A stretch of 64,000 nt of DNA from Salvelinus alpinus (Eukaryota; Chordata; Actinopteri; Salmoniformes; Salmonidae): contig NC_092096.1 of NCBI RefSeq assembly GCF_045679555.1, forward strand, positions 22,723,211 to 22,787,210, read 5' to 3'. The position numbers were made by a program, and so were the translations under genes. The notes beneath the pieces were generated by a model. It saw nothing but the letters and a program-made list of their open reading frames with translations. It was not told the origin of the DNA and did not search any database. Numbering within the stretch: position 1 is the first letter of the stretch; each line of letters starts with the position of its first letter. Below, piece by piece: positions 52,120 to 62,523 of the stretch.

Positions 52120-53090
52120 TGTTTCTGTATCCTGTGGTTGTATAATGATGCCTTGTTATATCAATGTGTTATAACAGCGTAATATTTTTTTTTTTTTTTT
52201 AATGCTAAGGATATTAAGACCCCAAAACAAATCCCAGACATCTAATAAAGATGGGTGAATACTGATGTTGAACAGCCTTTTACAACATTTACAAGATGAC
52301 TAGCTTTGGCCAAGGACCATCTGGCATCTTTACCAAAGGGCTGGGGTAATCTCGTAGTCCTCTTCATACATTGTGTAAAAGTACTGCATATCTTCCAGCT
52401 AAATTGAAAATATTCAAACTAAAGATGCCGGTTTTGTAACAAATGATTGGCACAAGAAATGCCCTGTTTTCAAACTTACAACTCAAGTGAATGAAGTGTG
52501 CAGTAACATCTCGGAAACAGTGAGATTTATGTTATGAATGGATTACACATTATTACACATGTACCTCTTCACTGGCCTAAATGTAGTGACTGTGTGATCA
52601 CTCGCTCTATTGCTCACACACAATTGCCAGAATTGCCAATATTACACAGCCTTTCCCAGAAATCCAAAGATGGCAGCTCAGGGCGATTAGCGGGGAGGTA
52701 TTAGTCGTGGCGGTCTACTATCCCAGGAAGTGGACTTACGGTCAGTCTCACATCTCCAAGGCATGCTGACCATCCATTTATTTCCTCGAACGCCATTCCA
52801 TCCACTGCAGCAGGGCTTCTTTGGCTAAGCTGCGTCACTCCATTCAGGTGGGAAAAACATTGAGTTTTGGATGCCACCTTTCTCTCACTCTGTTTACATC
52901 TCTCTTTCTACAGTCTCCTCTCACCTGTCTCCCTCCCTCCTCACATTTTCTCTCTGTCTCTCTTCAGTGTTCTTCTTCTTCCCTCGCTCTCTCTCCTGTG
53001 GTCTCTCGTTTCCTGCAGAGTTTGGCTTTACAGGGCTGACTGACTGGCTGACTGGCTGGCTGGTTCTCTTATATGTGTTGGGGTGATGAT
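52120..53090. other. Intergenic DNA upstream of mir-183
   Basis: A poly-T run (about 52185-52200) and CT-rich runs (52870-52990). The rest is unique with no coding signal. The last part presumably belongs to the miRNA primary transcript. Confidence 0.45.
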
Positions 53091-53094
53091 GACT

Positions 53095-53176
53095 CCTGTT
53101 CTGTGTATGGCACTGGTAGAATTCACTGTGAAAGCACACTATCAGTGAATTACCATAGGGCCATAAACAGAGCAGA
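53095..53176 (+). ncRNA. mir183: mir-183 precursor
   Basis: The 5p arm at 53106-53127 begins TATGGCACTGGTAG and matches the conserved vertebrate miR-183-5p along its length, as recalled. The 3p arm at 53145-53166 begins GTGAATTACC and continues with AGGGCCATAA. The arms pair around a 17-base loop, and the flanks CTGTTCTGT and ACAGAGCAG extend the stem. The seed is ATGGCAC. It is the first member of the polycistronic sensory-organ cluster on the same strand as UBE2H, as in human. Confidence 0.97.
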
Positions 53177-53409
53177 GAAAGAACCACTGGATGACGCCCG
53201 TCCATTCCTAGAGCTAACTAAACTCTCCCTTGTCTTCTTCTGCTTGGGGTGAATGTGATGTCTCTGTTTCGGGTGGTATGAGTACTGCTATGGATCTTTG
53301 ATTGGGTACCTTTGGGCCTTTGGGATCTTTGTGGGTCAATCGAGCTTTGGTGCGTCCCTCACGACAACCGCATCGACTTGCATTGGGACGTCTCCGCCTC
53401 TGCTTTTCT

Positions 53410-53494
53410 TCTTCGCCCATTTTGGCACTAGCACATTTTTGCTTCTGTATATATGCTTTGAGCAATCATGTGTAGTGCCAATATAGGACAAGAT
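53410..53494 (+). ncRNA. mir96: mir-96 precursor
   Basis: The 5p arm at 53421-53443 begins TTTGGCACTAGCACAT and matches conserved miR-96-5p. The 3p arm at 53463-53484 reads AATCATGTGTAGTGCCAATA from its second base and is complementary to the 5p arm. The seed TTGGCAC governs hair-cell targets. In human and mouse, seed mutations cause progressive hearing loss (established knowledge). The seed is intact here. It lies 0.3 kb after mir-183. Confidence 0.97.
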
Positions 53495-54020
53495 AGATTG
53501 ACGTCGTTTTTTGGGGGGAATTCAACATTCACTGTGTACTAATACTACCTTGTCTTGTCTCCTGCATTGACCGTTGTAGGACTTTGACTTGATTGATCTG
53601 TCTTCTCCCTGCTCTCCTGTCCTGTGTAGGTCATTTTCTATTCTCAGTACAATGGAATCTGAGCCTCATTATCTGAATGGATCAACAGAAAATTCAATAG
53701 ACCAATGGACCACTTTTAAAATATATTCTGCTGACTGCAAGTGTGTGGGAGTCTCGCATGCCATCCCCTCTGAAACCATTCCTTTTAGCATTGACAATGA
53801 TGAAGATGAAAGTCATGGGTTTTTATTGCCTAAACTCAAAAATGTGTATTAAATATAATAGCAGATAGGAGCAGATTGATTCATTGCCTGTACCTTCTTC
53901 CCCCTGTAATAGCCGTGGTTTTAGAGACAATGCTAGACGCAACCTTAAACCATCCATGTCCCATCCATCGGAGGTACTGGTTCGCTTTTCGGACGGACAG
54001 GCCTGGATCGGCCAGGCAGC

Positions 54021-54110
54021 TCTCTGGCGGTGTTTGGCAATGGTAGAACTCACACTGGTGAGGTAGCTGGATCCGGTGGTTCTAGACTTGCCAACTACTG
54101 CTCCAGAGCT
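54021..54110 (+). ncRNA. mir182: mir-182 precursor
   Basis: The 5p arm at 54033-54056 begins TTTGGCAATGGTAGAACT and matches conserved miR-182-5p. The 3p arm at 54077-54097 begins TGGTTCTAGACTTGCC. The stem is extended by CTCTGGCGG and GCTCCAGAG. It is the third cluster member, 0.55 kb after mir-96, more compact than in human, where it lies several kb away. A 37-bp minisatellite begins about 200 bp downstream. Confidence 0.97.
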
Positions 54111-54311
54111 TCAGCTCAGCCCATCGAGACCAGTGAAGACATCAAGGCACTCTCTATGGTGTAACTCTTCAATGTTCCTATAACGTATCTCAACATTCTC
54201 CAAATGAAGACACCTTCTGGATGGCTAGGATAGGGATAGCTTCCTCCCTGAGTGAGTGGCTGTTGGTGGTGAAGGGTGGGGTGAGTCTTCTGTATTCCTC
54301 CCCTCCACACC

Positions 54312-54952
54312 CCAGTCTCACAGCTCCATTGAACCAACCTTACAGGAAAGTCTCAGAGCTCCATTGAACCAACCCTACAGACAACAGTCTCAGAGCTCCA
54401 TTGAACCAACCCTACAGGCAAGTCTCAGAGCTCCATTGAACCAACCCTACAGGTAACAGTCTCAGAGCTCCATTGAACCAACCCTACAGACAACAGTCTC
54501 AGAGCTCCATTGAACCAACCATACAGACAACAGTCTCAGAGCTCCATTGAACCAACCATACAGACAACAGTCTCAGAGCTCCATTGAACCAACCAGACAG
54601 GCAACAGTCTCAGAGCTCCATTGAACCAACCAGACAGGCAACAGTCTCAGAGCTCCATTGAACCAACCATACAGACAACAGTCTCAGAGCTACATTGAAC
54701 CAACCTCACAGACAACAGTCTCAGAGCTCCATTGAACCAACCATACAGACAACAGTCTCAGAGCTCCATTGAACCAACCAGACAGACGACAGTCTCAGAG
54801 CTCCATTGAACCAACCATACAGACAACAGTCTCAGAGCTCCATTGAACCAACCAGACAGACGACAGTCTCAGAGCTCCATTGAACCAACCATACAGACAA
54901 CAGTCTCAGAGCTCCATTGAACCAACCATACAGACAACAGTCTCAGAGGAAA
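54312..54952. repeat. Minisatellite, 37-bp unit, about 17 copies
   Basis: The unit contains CAGTCTCAGAGCTCCATTGA followed by ACCAACCATACAGACAA. Variants include CCTACAGAC, CAGACAGGC, a shortened early unit, and one CTACATTGA. It starts about 200 bp after the mir-182 hairpin and may be transcribed with it. Confidence 0.96.
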
Positions 54953-55216
54953 AGAGGGTTTGTGTTCCAACTACAGGAATATCAGTCAGGAAATGTGACA
55001 AGATCTGGTCTCTCCTCCGTTGGACATGACTGTGTATGTAATGCACCCAGACTTTTCTTGAGTAGTTATGCTAGTAAAAAATAGCTTTTGAATAGAGAAT
55101 GTTATTTGTCATGCCTGCTGGTATTTCACTGTGAAGTCTGTGTATTTGTATATTGCTGTGTGTTTAGAATGAGTAAGTACTGTCTTCTTGCTGTTGCACT
55201 CAACCTTGCTTTACTA

Positions 55217-55322
55217 GCCTGGTTCCATATCAGCTTGTGCTGTTTTGCCAACCCCAATGGCCCTTGTCATGCCAAACAACCATAAGACGGCAAGACAGCA
55301 CAAACAGATCTAGTGCCAGGCT
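55217..55322. repeat. Palindromic repeat with TAGCCTGGT / GCCAGGCTA ends
   Basis: Inverted termini TAGCCTGGTTCCATATCAGC and CAGATCTAGTGCCAGGCTA, with TGTGCTGTTTTGCCAACC and GGCAAGACAGCACAAAC as inner arms. Related to 22295-22437. Confidence 0.75.
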
Positions 55323-55329
55323 ATAGCTC

Positions 55330-55875
55330 CATCAGAGTTGAATAGAATGCGAGTCCAGTTCCCAAGTCTGTATAATGAGCCCCCTGTCTGTTCTGCCCAT
55401 GGCCAGCCAACAGGGGGCCATGCCTGCCTCTCTGGAGTCCCAGACAGAATTAGCAAACTGTGTGGTGTCGTCTTACCCTACTCTTTCAATGCACCTCTTT
55501 TTCCCTCCCGTCCCAACCTGCTTGAGAAAAGAGTGAGAGAGTAGGAGTCTGTATTTTCAGAGAGAGAATGACTTTGGTTGTTAGAGAAGCCCGTAGCCAG
55601 AAAGCTAGTGCAGTGCTCTGCTCAGTAGATCAGGGTATCTGCTAGTGTAGGTGACAGGGGGATTGGGGGGGGGGTTTAAAACCCTTCATCTGCTTTTGCA
55701 TAAATCCTTGCTATACACTTCAGCGTCGGCTTATATGATTTGTATGGTCACTCATTCAGCCGGGGGCTGTGTCTGTTCTGTGAGCACGCTGTCATTTGAC
55801 CTGCACCGCGGTGGTTTTAGCTTTTGTGTTGGAAAGCCATTCAAATTTAAAAAGAAGGGAAGTGGTAAGATTGTG
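55330..55875. other. Intergenic DNA without recognised feature
   Basis: No gene or repeat that I can name, apart from a short G run near 55665. Confidence 0.5.
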
Positions 55876-55879
55876 GTCG

Positions 55880-56845
55880 AGAGACAGCCAGTAAGCCTCG
55901 ATAGACAGCCAGTAAGCCTCGATAGACAGCCAGTAAGCCTCGATAGACAGCCAGTATGCCTTGATAGACAGCCAGTATGCTTCAATACAGCCAGTAAGCC
56001 TCGATAGACAGCCAGTATGCCTTGATAGACAGCCAGTATGCCTTGATAGACAGCCAGTATGCTTCAATACAGCCAGTAAGCCTCGATAGACAGCCAGTAA
56101 GCCTCGATAGACAGCCAGTAAGCCTCAATAGACAGCCAGTAAGCCTCGATAGACAGCCAGTAAGCCTCGATAGATAGCCAGTAAGCCTCGATAGACAGCC
56201 AGTAAGCCTCGATAGACAGCCAGTAAGCCTCGATAGACAGCCAGTAAGCCTCGATAGATAGCCAGTAAGCCTCGATAGACAGCCAGTAAGCCTCGATAGA
56301 CAGCCAGTAAGCCTCGATAGACAGCCAGTATGCCTCGATAGACAGCCAGTATTCCTCGATAGACAGCCAGTATGCTTCAATACAGCCAGTATGCCTCGAT
56401 AGACAGCCAGTAAGCCTCGATAGACAGCCATTATGCCCTTAATAGACAGCCAGTAAGCCTCGATAGACAGCCAGTATGCTTCAATACAGCCAGTATGCTT
56501 CAATACAGCCAGTATGCCTCGATAGACAGCCAGTATGCCTCGATAGACAGCCAGTATGCCCTTAATAGACAGCCAGTACGCCTCGATAGACAGCCAGTAC
56601 GCCTCGATAGACAGCCAGTACGCCTCGATAGACAGCCAGTAAGCCTCGATAGACAGCCAGTACGCCTCGATAGACAGCCAGTAAGCCTCGATAGACAGCC
56701 AGTAAGCCTCGATAGACAGCCAGTAAGCCTCGATAGACAGCCAGTAAGCCTCGATAGACAGCCAGTACGCCTCGATAGACAGCCAGTAAGCCTCGATAGA
56801 CAGCCAGTAAGCCTCGATAGACAGCCAGTACGCCTCGATAGACAA
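55880..56845. repeat. Minisatellite, 21-bp unit, about 45 copies
   Basis: The unit is GACAGCCAGTAAGCCTCGAT plus A. Variants alternate AAGCC, ATGCC and ACGCC, and shortened units contain GCTTCAATACAGCC. Seven codons per unit give false minus-strand frames rich in Ala-Tyr-Trp-Leu-Ser. The shortened units switch the frame, so two patterns alternate. Confidence 0.97.
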
Positions 56846-56899
56846 ATCTCTGGTGAGTGGTGTAACCTGTTTTCTGCTTGACAAACAGATTCAGATTCA

Positions 56900-57225
56900 C
56901 TTGACTCTATTTTAGTCTCATATTGCCGAACTTAACATGCATGGGCGACATGTTCATTATTAAGGAAAATGCATTTTTATCTCTTGATAATGTGATGATT
57001 ATGTGATTATGCACCTGTTGACATTCTAGCTTTTACATTTTTCCTCCATAGAAAATCACAGTCTCTCTCATGCAAATAATAAACTTATTCAAAAGACTAG
57101 CCCATTGTCTCAGACTCCTGTAACGATCTTCTCTGCTGTAGTATAGTGCATTGTGGGAAAGCCATCGGCAATGCAGGGGCCTTCTCCAGATGGGCTGCAC
57201 CTCTCAGGTTACACCACATTTTTCA
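56900..57225. other. Intergenic DNA without recognised feature
   Basis: Nothing recognised between the 21-bp array and the CT run. Confidence 0.5.
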
Positions 57226-57227
57226 GC

Positions 57228-57309
57228 CCCCTTTCTCCCTCTCGCTCTCTCTCTCTCTCTTTCTCTCTTTCTCTCTCTCTGTATCTCTTTCTCTCTCTCA
57301 CTCTCTCTG

Positions 57310-57342
<33 letters not shown>

Positions 57343-57405
57343 GTGTCTCTCTCTGTGTCTCTCTCGCTCTGTTGCTCTCTTTCTCTGTCTCTCTCTCTCC
57401 CTCAG
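57228..57405. repeat. (CT)n-rich low-complexity tract
   Basis: A nearly pure pyrimidine run on the + strand, CTCTCT with TTTCTC, TGTCTC and GTCTCT interruptions. Strong strand asymmetry. Confidence 0.95.
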
Positions 57406-57409
57406 AGGC

Positions 57410-57940
57410 GTGATGAGTGGTGCTCAGGGTTAGATTGGGAGAGTTGGGCTGAGGGCAGAGACAGCCGTGCCTGTACTCCTCTAATGCACCCAGGGGCATT
57501 AGTGAAATGAGATTAGGACCCATCGTTCTTACGCCAGTGTCTGGGCCGGAGGGAGGGTAACAGAGGTGGTGTGAGTTAGTAGTGTTGCTGGGGAAGGTGT
57601 GGAGGCCATTATTGGGGCGTGAAGGGAGACTAGAGGATGCAGCATCAGCACATGCTGATTGGCTGTCAATATCTTTGGGTGATCTTAAGGAGAGGCTAGA
57701 GAAGAGATGAAATGTGTTACACGTTGGTGCAATTAATTCAACCCAATTAAAAGTTTATACAGCTGTACGTTAAGCAAAATATGCCTTTCCATTGAAATAT
57801 TTAGTCTAATCTATGATGAAACAGGTAGAGCATATGCTAACTATCATAGTTATAACCCACTATGTGACAGAGTAGAGCACTTAGCATACTGATAGTAAAT
57901 GTTGCTATAATTCAAAATGATCCCCTGGTTCATCCAACAC
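57410..57940. other. Intergenic DNA without recognised feature
   Basis: No coding or repeat signal that I can support. Confidence 0.5.
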
Positions 57941-58009
57941 ATTGTGTGTGTGTAGAAGTGTGGATAGTGGAGTCTTGTTCAGCCCCTCCCCTTCTCCCCC
58001 TATCAACCA

Positions 58010-58957
58010 ATCAGCCCTTCCCCTTCTCCCCCCATCTCCACCCACTCTCCCCCATCTTCTATCAGCCCTACCCCCTCTCCCCCATCTCCTATCAGCCCCA
58101 CCCCCTCTCCCCATCTCCTATCAGCCTCACCCCCTCTCCCCCATCTCCTATCAGCCCCACCCCCTCTCCCCCATCTCCTATCAGCCCCATCCCCTCTCCC
58201 CATCTCATATCAGCCCCACCCCCTCTCTCCCATCTCCTATCAGCCCCACCCCCTCTCCCCCATCTCCTATCAGCCCCACCCCATCTCCTATCAGCCTCAC
58301 CCCCATCCCCTATCAGCCCCACCCCCTCTCCCACATCTTCTATCAGCCTCACCCCCTCTCCCCATCTCCTATCAGCCCCACCCCCTCTCCCCCATCCCCT
58401 ATCAGCCCCACCCCCTCTACCACATCTTCTATCAGCCTCACCCCCTCTCCCCCATCTCCTATCAGCCCCACCCCCTCTCCCCCATCTCCTATCAGCCCCA
58501 CCCCCTCTCTCCCATCTCCTATCAGCCCCACCCCCTCTCCCCCATCTCCTATCAGCCCCACCCCATCTCCTATCAGCCTCACCCCCATCCCCTATCAGCC
58601 CCACCCCCTCTCCCACATCTTCTATCAGCCTCACCCCCTCTCCCCATCTCCTATCAGCCCCACCCCCTCTCCCCCATCCCCTATCAGCCCCACCCCCTCT
58701 ACCACATCTTCTATCAGCCTCACCCCCTCTCCCCCATCCCCTATCAGCCCCACCCCCTCTCCCACATCTTATATCTGCCTCACCCCCTCTCCCCATCTCC
58801 TATCAGCCCCACCCCTCTCCCCATCTCCTATCAGCCCCACCCCATCTCCTATCAGCCCCACCCCCTCTCCTATCAGCCCCACCCCCTCTCCCCCATCTCC
58901 TATCAGCCGACCCCTTCTTCCCCCTCCCCTATCAGCCCCACCCCCTCATCTCCTAAG
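58010..58957. repeat. Pyrimidine-rich minisatellite, about 30-bp unit, with higher-order copy
   Basis: The unit contains CCACCCCCTCTCCCCCATCT followed by CCTATCAGCC. Lengths vary (18-30 bp) by loss of CTCTCCC. A block starting near 58240 recurs 282 bp later (from about 58522) with the same order of short and long units, showing a segmental duplication inside the array. The Pro/Ser-rich (+) and Gly/Arg-rich (-) open frames are artefacts. Confidence 0.95.
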
Positions 58958-59294
58958 GCTGGTGCTGGGACGAGGGGAGGGAGTGGAGATTATCCCCTGT
59001 GCTGCAGTATTAAGAAACGATTAGTGGAGATTAAAGGCCTGCCCCAGAGTCTGCACGACTCCAGGCAACAAGAATGGAGCTGGCTCAGCCAGAGAGAATC
59101 AATATCAATACGCCTCCTACTACTACTACTGTGTGTGTAGGTACTGTGTAGGTACTGTGTACAACTGAGTACCAGCACACACAGCCAATGATGTCATATG
59201 TAATAAAATGATATGCTATTGATATTACAAGGCTTGACTGCAGTGTATTGTCCTGAGTGGTATTCCCTTGGACAGAGTAGCTTAGTGCTGAAAC

Positions 59295-59450
59295 ATAACT
59301 GGGTCGTGTTCAGTTGTCACAAAAAGGCAAAAAAACGGTCAGAAACAGAGTAAAACAGGGAGGTACTATCTGAATCCAATAAGAAATGCAAGTTTTTGCT
59401 TTCCGTTGCAAATCACTTTATTACGGTGTGTCCTTATGAAAAAGACCTTG
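59295..59450. repeat. Diverged MITE-like repeat (GGGTCGTGTTCAGT end)
   Basis: CTGGGTCGTGTTCAGTTGTC and GTCAGAAACAGAGTAAAACA resemble the MITE family at 51433. The right end is not clear. Confidence 0.5.
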
Positions 59451-59724
59451 GTTTCCGGGGGCATGTAGAGCAGTCAGGATTGGTGGACAGGTGATTTGTC
59501 ACCACAGATGCCCCCTGCTCTTCAGCCTTTACAGGTCAGGTCACACACCTCACCGCATCACCGAGCCCCCCGACAGGCATCCGCATGGATCCATCTGCTG
59601 CCACCATTAGCTGATTACATCACCAGTACCCACCTCACTGATTAACCGGCTTACCACAGAACCTTTCATCAGTGAGCCTGCCTTCATCAGACACTGGAGA
59701 TGAAACAGTTAACATGAAGTCTGC

Positions 59725-59812
59725 GTCCTAAATGTCTCCCTATTATAGTGCATCACTTTTGACCAGGGCACATCCACTATAGGGAATAAGGTGCTGTTTG
59801 GGACGCAGGGTG
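59725..59812. repeat. Palindromic MITE-like repeat, diverged
   Basis: CCCTATTATAGTGCATCACT on the left and ACTATAGGGAATAAGGTGCT with TTTGGGACGCAG on the right; same family as 22042. Confidence 0.68.
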
Positions 59813-59814
59813 CT

Positions 59815-60940
59815 GAGAGGTGTTAGGTGTATGTCAGGGCGCGTACACGGCTGCTCATGTTGAGTTACTATGTGCACTTAGTGGTTACTTCCTGCTACTT
59901 TGTTAATTCCTATTTTGTAGTGGATACTTCATTCTATAAATCCCAAGAATATGTTTGGATGGACAAAACAACAAACAGGCATGGTAAGAATCAATCTCGA
60001 CGCGCAGAACCAAATCTGGTGTCTGCCACTGGCCGGCTACTCCATTAGAGTCCATTAATTTATGTAGCAGTATGTCATGAGAGACGAGGTAAGAACGAAT
60101 GTGGCTTTAAATTCCCTGTATAGGTGGATATTTTCGAGAGAGAGGGCAAGGCCTGTTTCCCAGAAAGCATTCTGAGGCTTTTTTAATCTGGTGCTACAGG
60201 GTGATGCACACGTGTCACGCTCCTACCACCCCAGTGGCCAGCTGCCCTCCAACCCACAACATCCCCCTCCCACATTAACACACACACCATTTAGACATCC
60301 TCTCAAAATGGTCTCCTTAAAATGTCTCATAAACAAGCGCTTCAATACAGAGAAGGCAGCAAAGCAGGAAACAGGACATGGTGTATCTTTCCATCCATGA
60401 GGTTGTAACCTGCTTCCTCTGCTGTAATCTGGGAGGCAGAATGGGATGTGCGTTGACGCCTGACGGATTAGGGCCCGAACCAACGTCTCTCTCTCCCACT
60501 CCGCAACAGAAGGACCCAGCTAGCAAATCCCAGGCTTTAACCACGGGGAGGGCTGCACAGTGCAATACAGCTTATGATGTAACCAGGACCCTGACCGTCC
60601 GTCACGACAGGCTCTGAGTGTGTGTGGCGGGTAGGGGGATGACAGTGGAGTGTATAGAGGTCATGGAGTTTTCATGGCAGGGTAACTACATCGATAAACC
60701 ATGTAGAAAAAGAGGGGCATGGACCAACAAGTCCCACAACAACCAATATAGTGTATGATGTGAAGAATAATAGTAGGGTTTTGGAAAGGAAGTATTTCAC
60801 CTTCAGAGTTCAATGATGACACTGGCTAGTGTGACCGATGAACAGTAGTCACTTTATTGGGCGATCACATGGACTGCATGCTTGGTGTAATTCAGTCACC
60901 TCATGTATTTCCTAAATCATTAATTCTACGGAGAGGATTC
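59815..60940. other. Intergenic DNA 3' of NRF1
   Basis: No gene or repeat that I recognise. Open frames on both strands are short and lack family features. Part may belong to a longer NRF1 3' UTR. Confidence 0.45.
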
Positions 60941-60956
60941 TCTGTAATGAGCTGAA

Positions 60957-62274
60957 TTTATTCATACCGTCATATCAAACCAGACAAATGCACACGTATT
61001 CTGTACAAATACAAAAGTCATTGAATGCTCTGTAGTATACAGTACAGTCCCCCTCAATTTATAAAATTATTTAGAATACGTTCCTACCACTGACATCAAA
61101 AGGAGCGTCATTGTTTAAAATAAAAAAAACACTCAAAAAAGGGACAGCTACTCATGCATTAGAGACACCAATTGTGATATTCTCTGGAGTCAAAATGGCT
61201 GCCTAGCCAGGTCGTCAAATATCCAGCACAAAAAAATACCTTACTAATAAATCCTGAGTCTTCACAAATCCCAGTATGTGTGTGGAGTGGACTACAGTAC
61301 AATAAACCACACAACAACAGGTAACATATTTCAGAAGTAATGTTTCATTGGAATCATTCTAGGCAGTGAAGTGTCTTACAGTGGACAGTTGATAATTGGG
61401 ATGCTTCGTAGACATCCAGGGTACAAGAGGTACATTGACTAATATAGCAGGGGGTGGAATTAGTGGAAAGGTTCCAGGGTTTCAGCACAACCTGATTGCA
61501 TATGAAGTCCATGACAACAGAGCAGAGAGTGATTGTGATTTGGTAACCGCATTCTATAACAAACATGGAATAACACTCACACACATCGTACCAAAACATC
61601 ATTAATGGGACTGTGATATAGGTTCAGAATGAAAGGTGAATTGGTTTTTGGCTTTTTGGTTATTCTTTAAGTAAATGTTAAGGTGTGCAGAAATAAATAC
61701 TAAATACTCTCTAACCCATGTCACACAATGCTCAACATCAAAGCTAAAAATGGACATTCAAACAAAAAACATCTCCTACTATATACACACACATAGTAAA
61801 CAATGCATTGATAAATCCGTCACTTTTTATTCCCCTGCAGATGTACATAAAAAAGATATTTTTTTACATTGTACAGAGCGCAGCATGTGGAAACCATAGA
61901 GAATGATAGAGGCCTCTACTGGCCAAAAGGCTGTATTAGCATGGGCAGCGCCATTTAGGGCTTCCACCATTTTAATGTAGTCAACTGGTGGGGGACTTCC
62001 AACTTCATTGGCTGATCCTCCACTGACGGAGTAATGTCAAACCAGGTTATCAGGAGGGATCAGTCAATCGTGAAGAGGAAAATGGACTAATTCAAAATGG
62101 AGATGGCCTCAATGGCACTGCCCATGCTGTCAGACGCTATAATGGCACAGATACAAAGATGAGCCCTCTATCTATCTCTATGGTGAAAACGGACTATCCC
62201 TCCCTCAGCTCCCGGCGGCGGCCATTTTGGGACTTTGTTCCAGTGGAACACACCTGCCAAGGGAGGATTCAGTG
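60957..62274 (-). other. NRF1: Putative NRF1 3' UTR
   Basis: Sequence downstream of the NRF1 stop codon on the minus strand: repeat-poor, AT-rich and without coding signal. Candidate minus-strand AATAAA signals (TTTATT on +) occur at 60957-60962, near 60853 and near 61821. The end point is therefore uncertain. Confidence 0.45.
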
Positions 62275-62435
62275 TCACTGCTCCAGAGTCACTACCTCTA
62301 CTGCCTGGCCGTCCAGTGTGACCGTGTTGTCGATGCGTGTGGCCACGGGCGCCATGGCCACTTGTACGGGCCGGTTCCCCTGGGCTAGGCTGGTAACCAC
62401 CGTCTGGTACATGCTGACTGGGATCTGCACCAGGC
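62275..62435 (-). CDS. NRF1: NRF1, nuclear respiratory factor 1, last coding exon
   Basis: NRF1 is a homodimeric bZIP-like transcription factor that activates nuclear genes for respiratory chain, mitochondrial replication and import factors. This exon holds the last 52 residues: LVQIPVSMYQTVVTSLAQGN, RPVQVAMAPVATRIDNTVTL, then DGQAVEVVTLEQ and TGA (62275-62277). It belongs to the C-terminal transactivation domain. The minus-strand acceptor CTCTCTCCAG precedes GCCTGGTGCAG, with the first two bases completing a Gly codon. As I recall the human tail, it is nearly the same, with Gly instead of Arg after AQGN and a slightly longer segment before the VT-DGQAVEVV block. All upstream exons are outside the window. 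The gene is convergent to UBE2H, as in human. Confidence 0.94.
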
Positions 62436-62523
62436 CTGGAGAGAGACAGACGGGGGGATACAGGCTTAGACACGTTTAAATAGTATAAAGTAGCACTTCT
62501 GTTCTCCATCAACCTAAATGTCT

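Noticed and set aside
52821-53205. Open frames overlapping mir-183 on both strands
   Set aside because: CT-rich low complexity plus the miRNA hairpin; no protein family features.
55982-56884. 300-aa minus-strand frame rich in Ala-Tyr-Trp-Leu-Ser
   Set aside because: Seven-codon translation of the 21-bp array.
57942-59024. 360-aa Pro/Ser-rich frame resembling an extensin or collagen-like protein
   Set aside because: Translation of a pyrimidine-rich minisatellite. The frame is shared with a second open frame, there is no signal peptide, and unit lengths drift.
62159-62479. 106-aa plus-strand frame
   Set aside because: Antisense shadow of the NRF1 last exon; the minus strand carries the recognisable NRF1 C-terminus.
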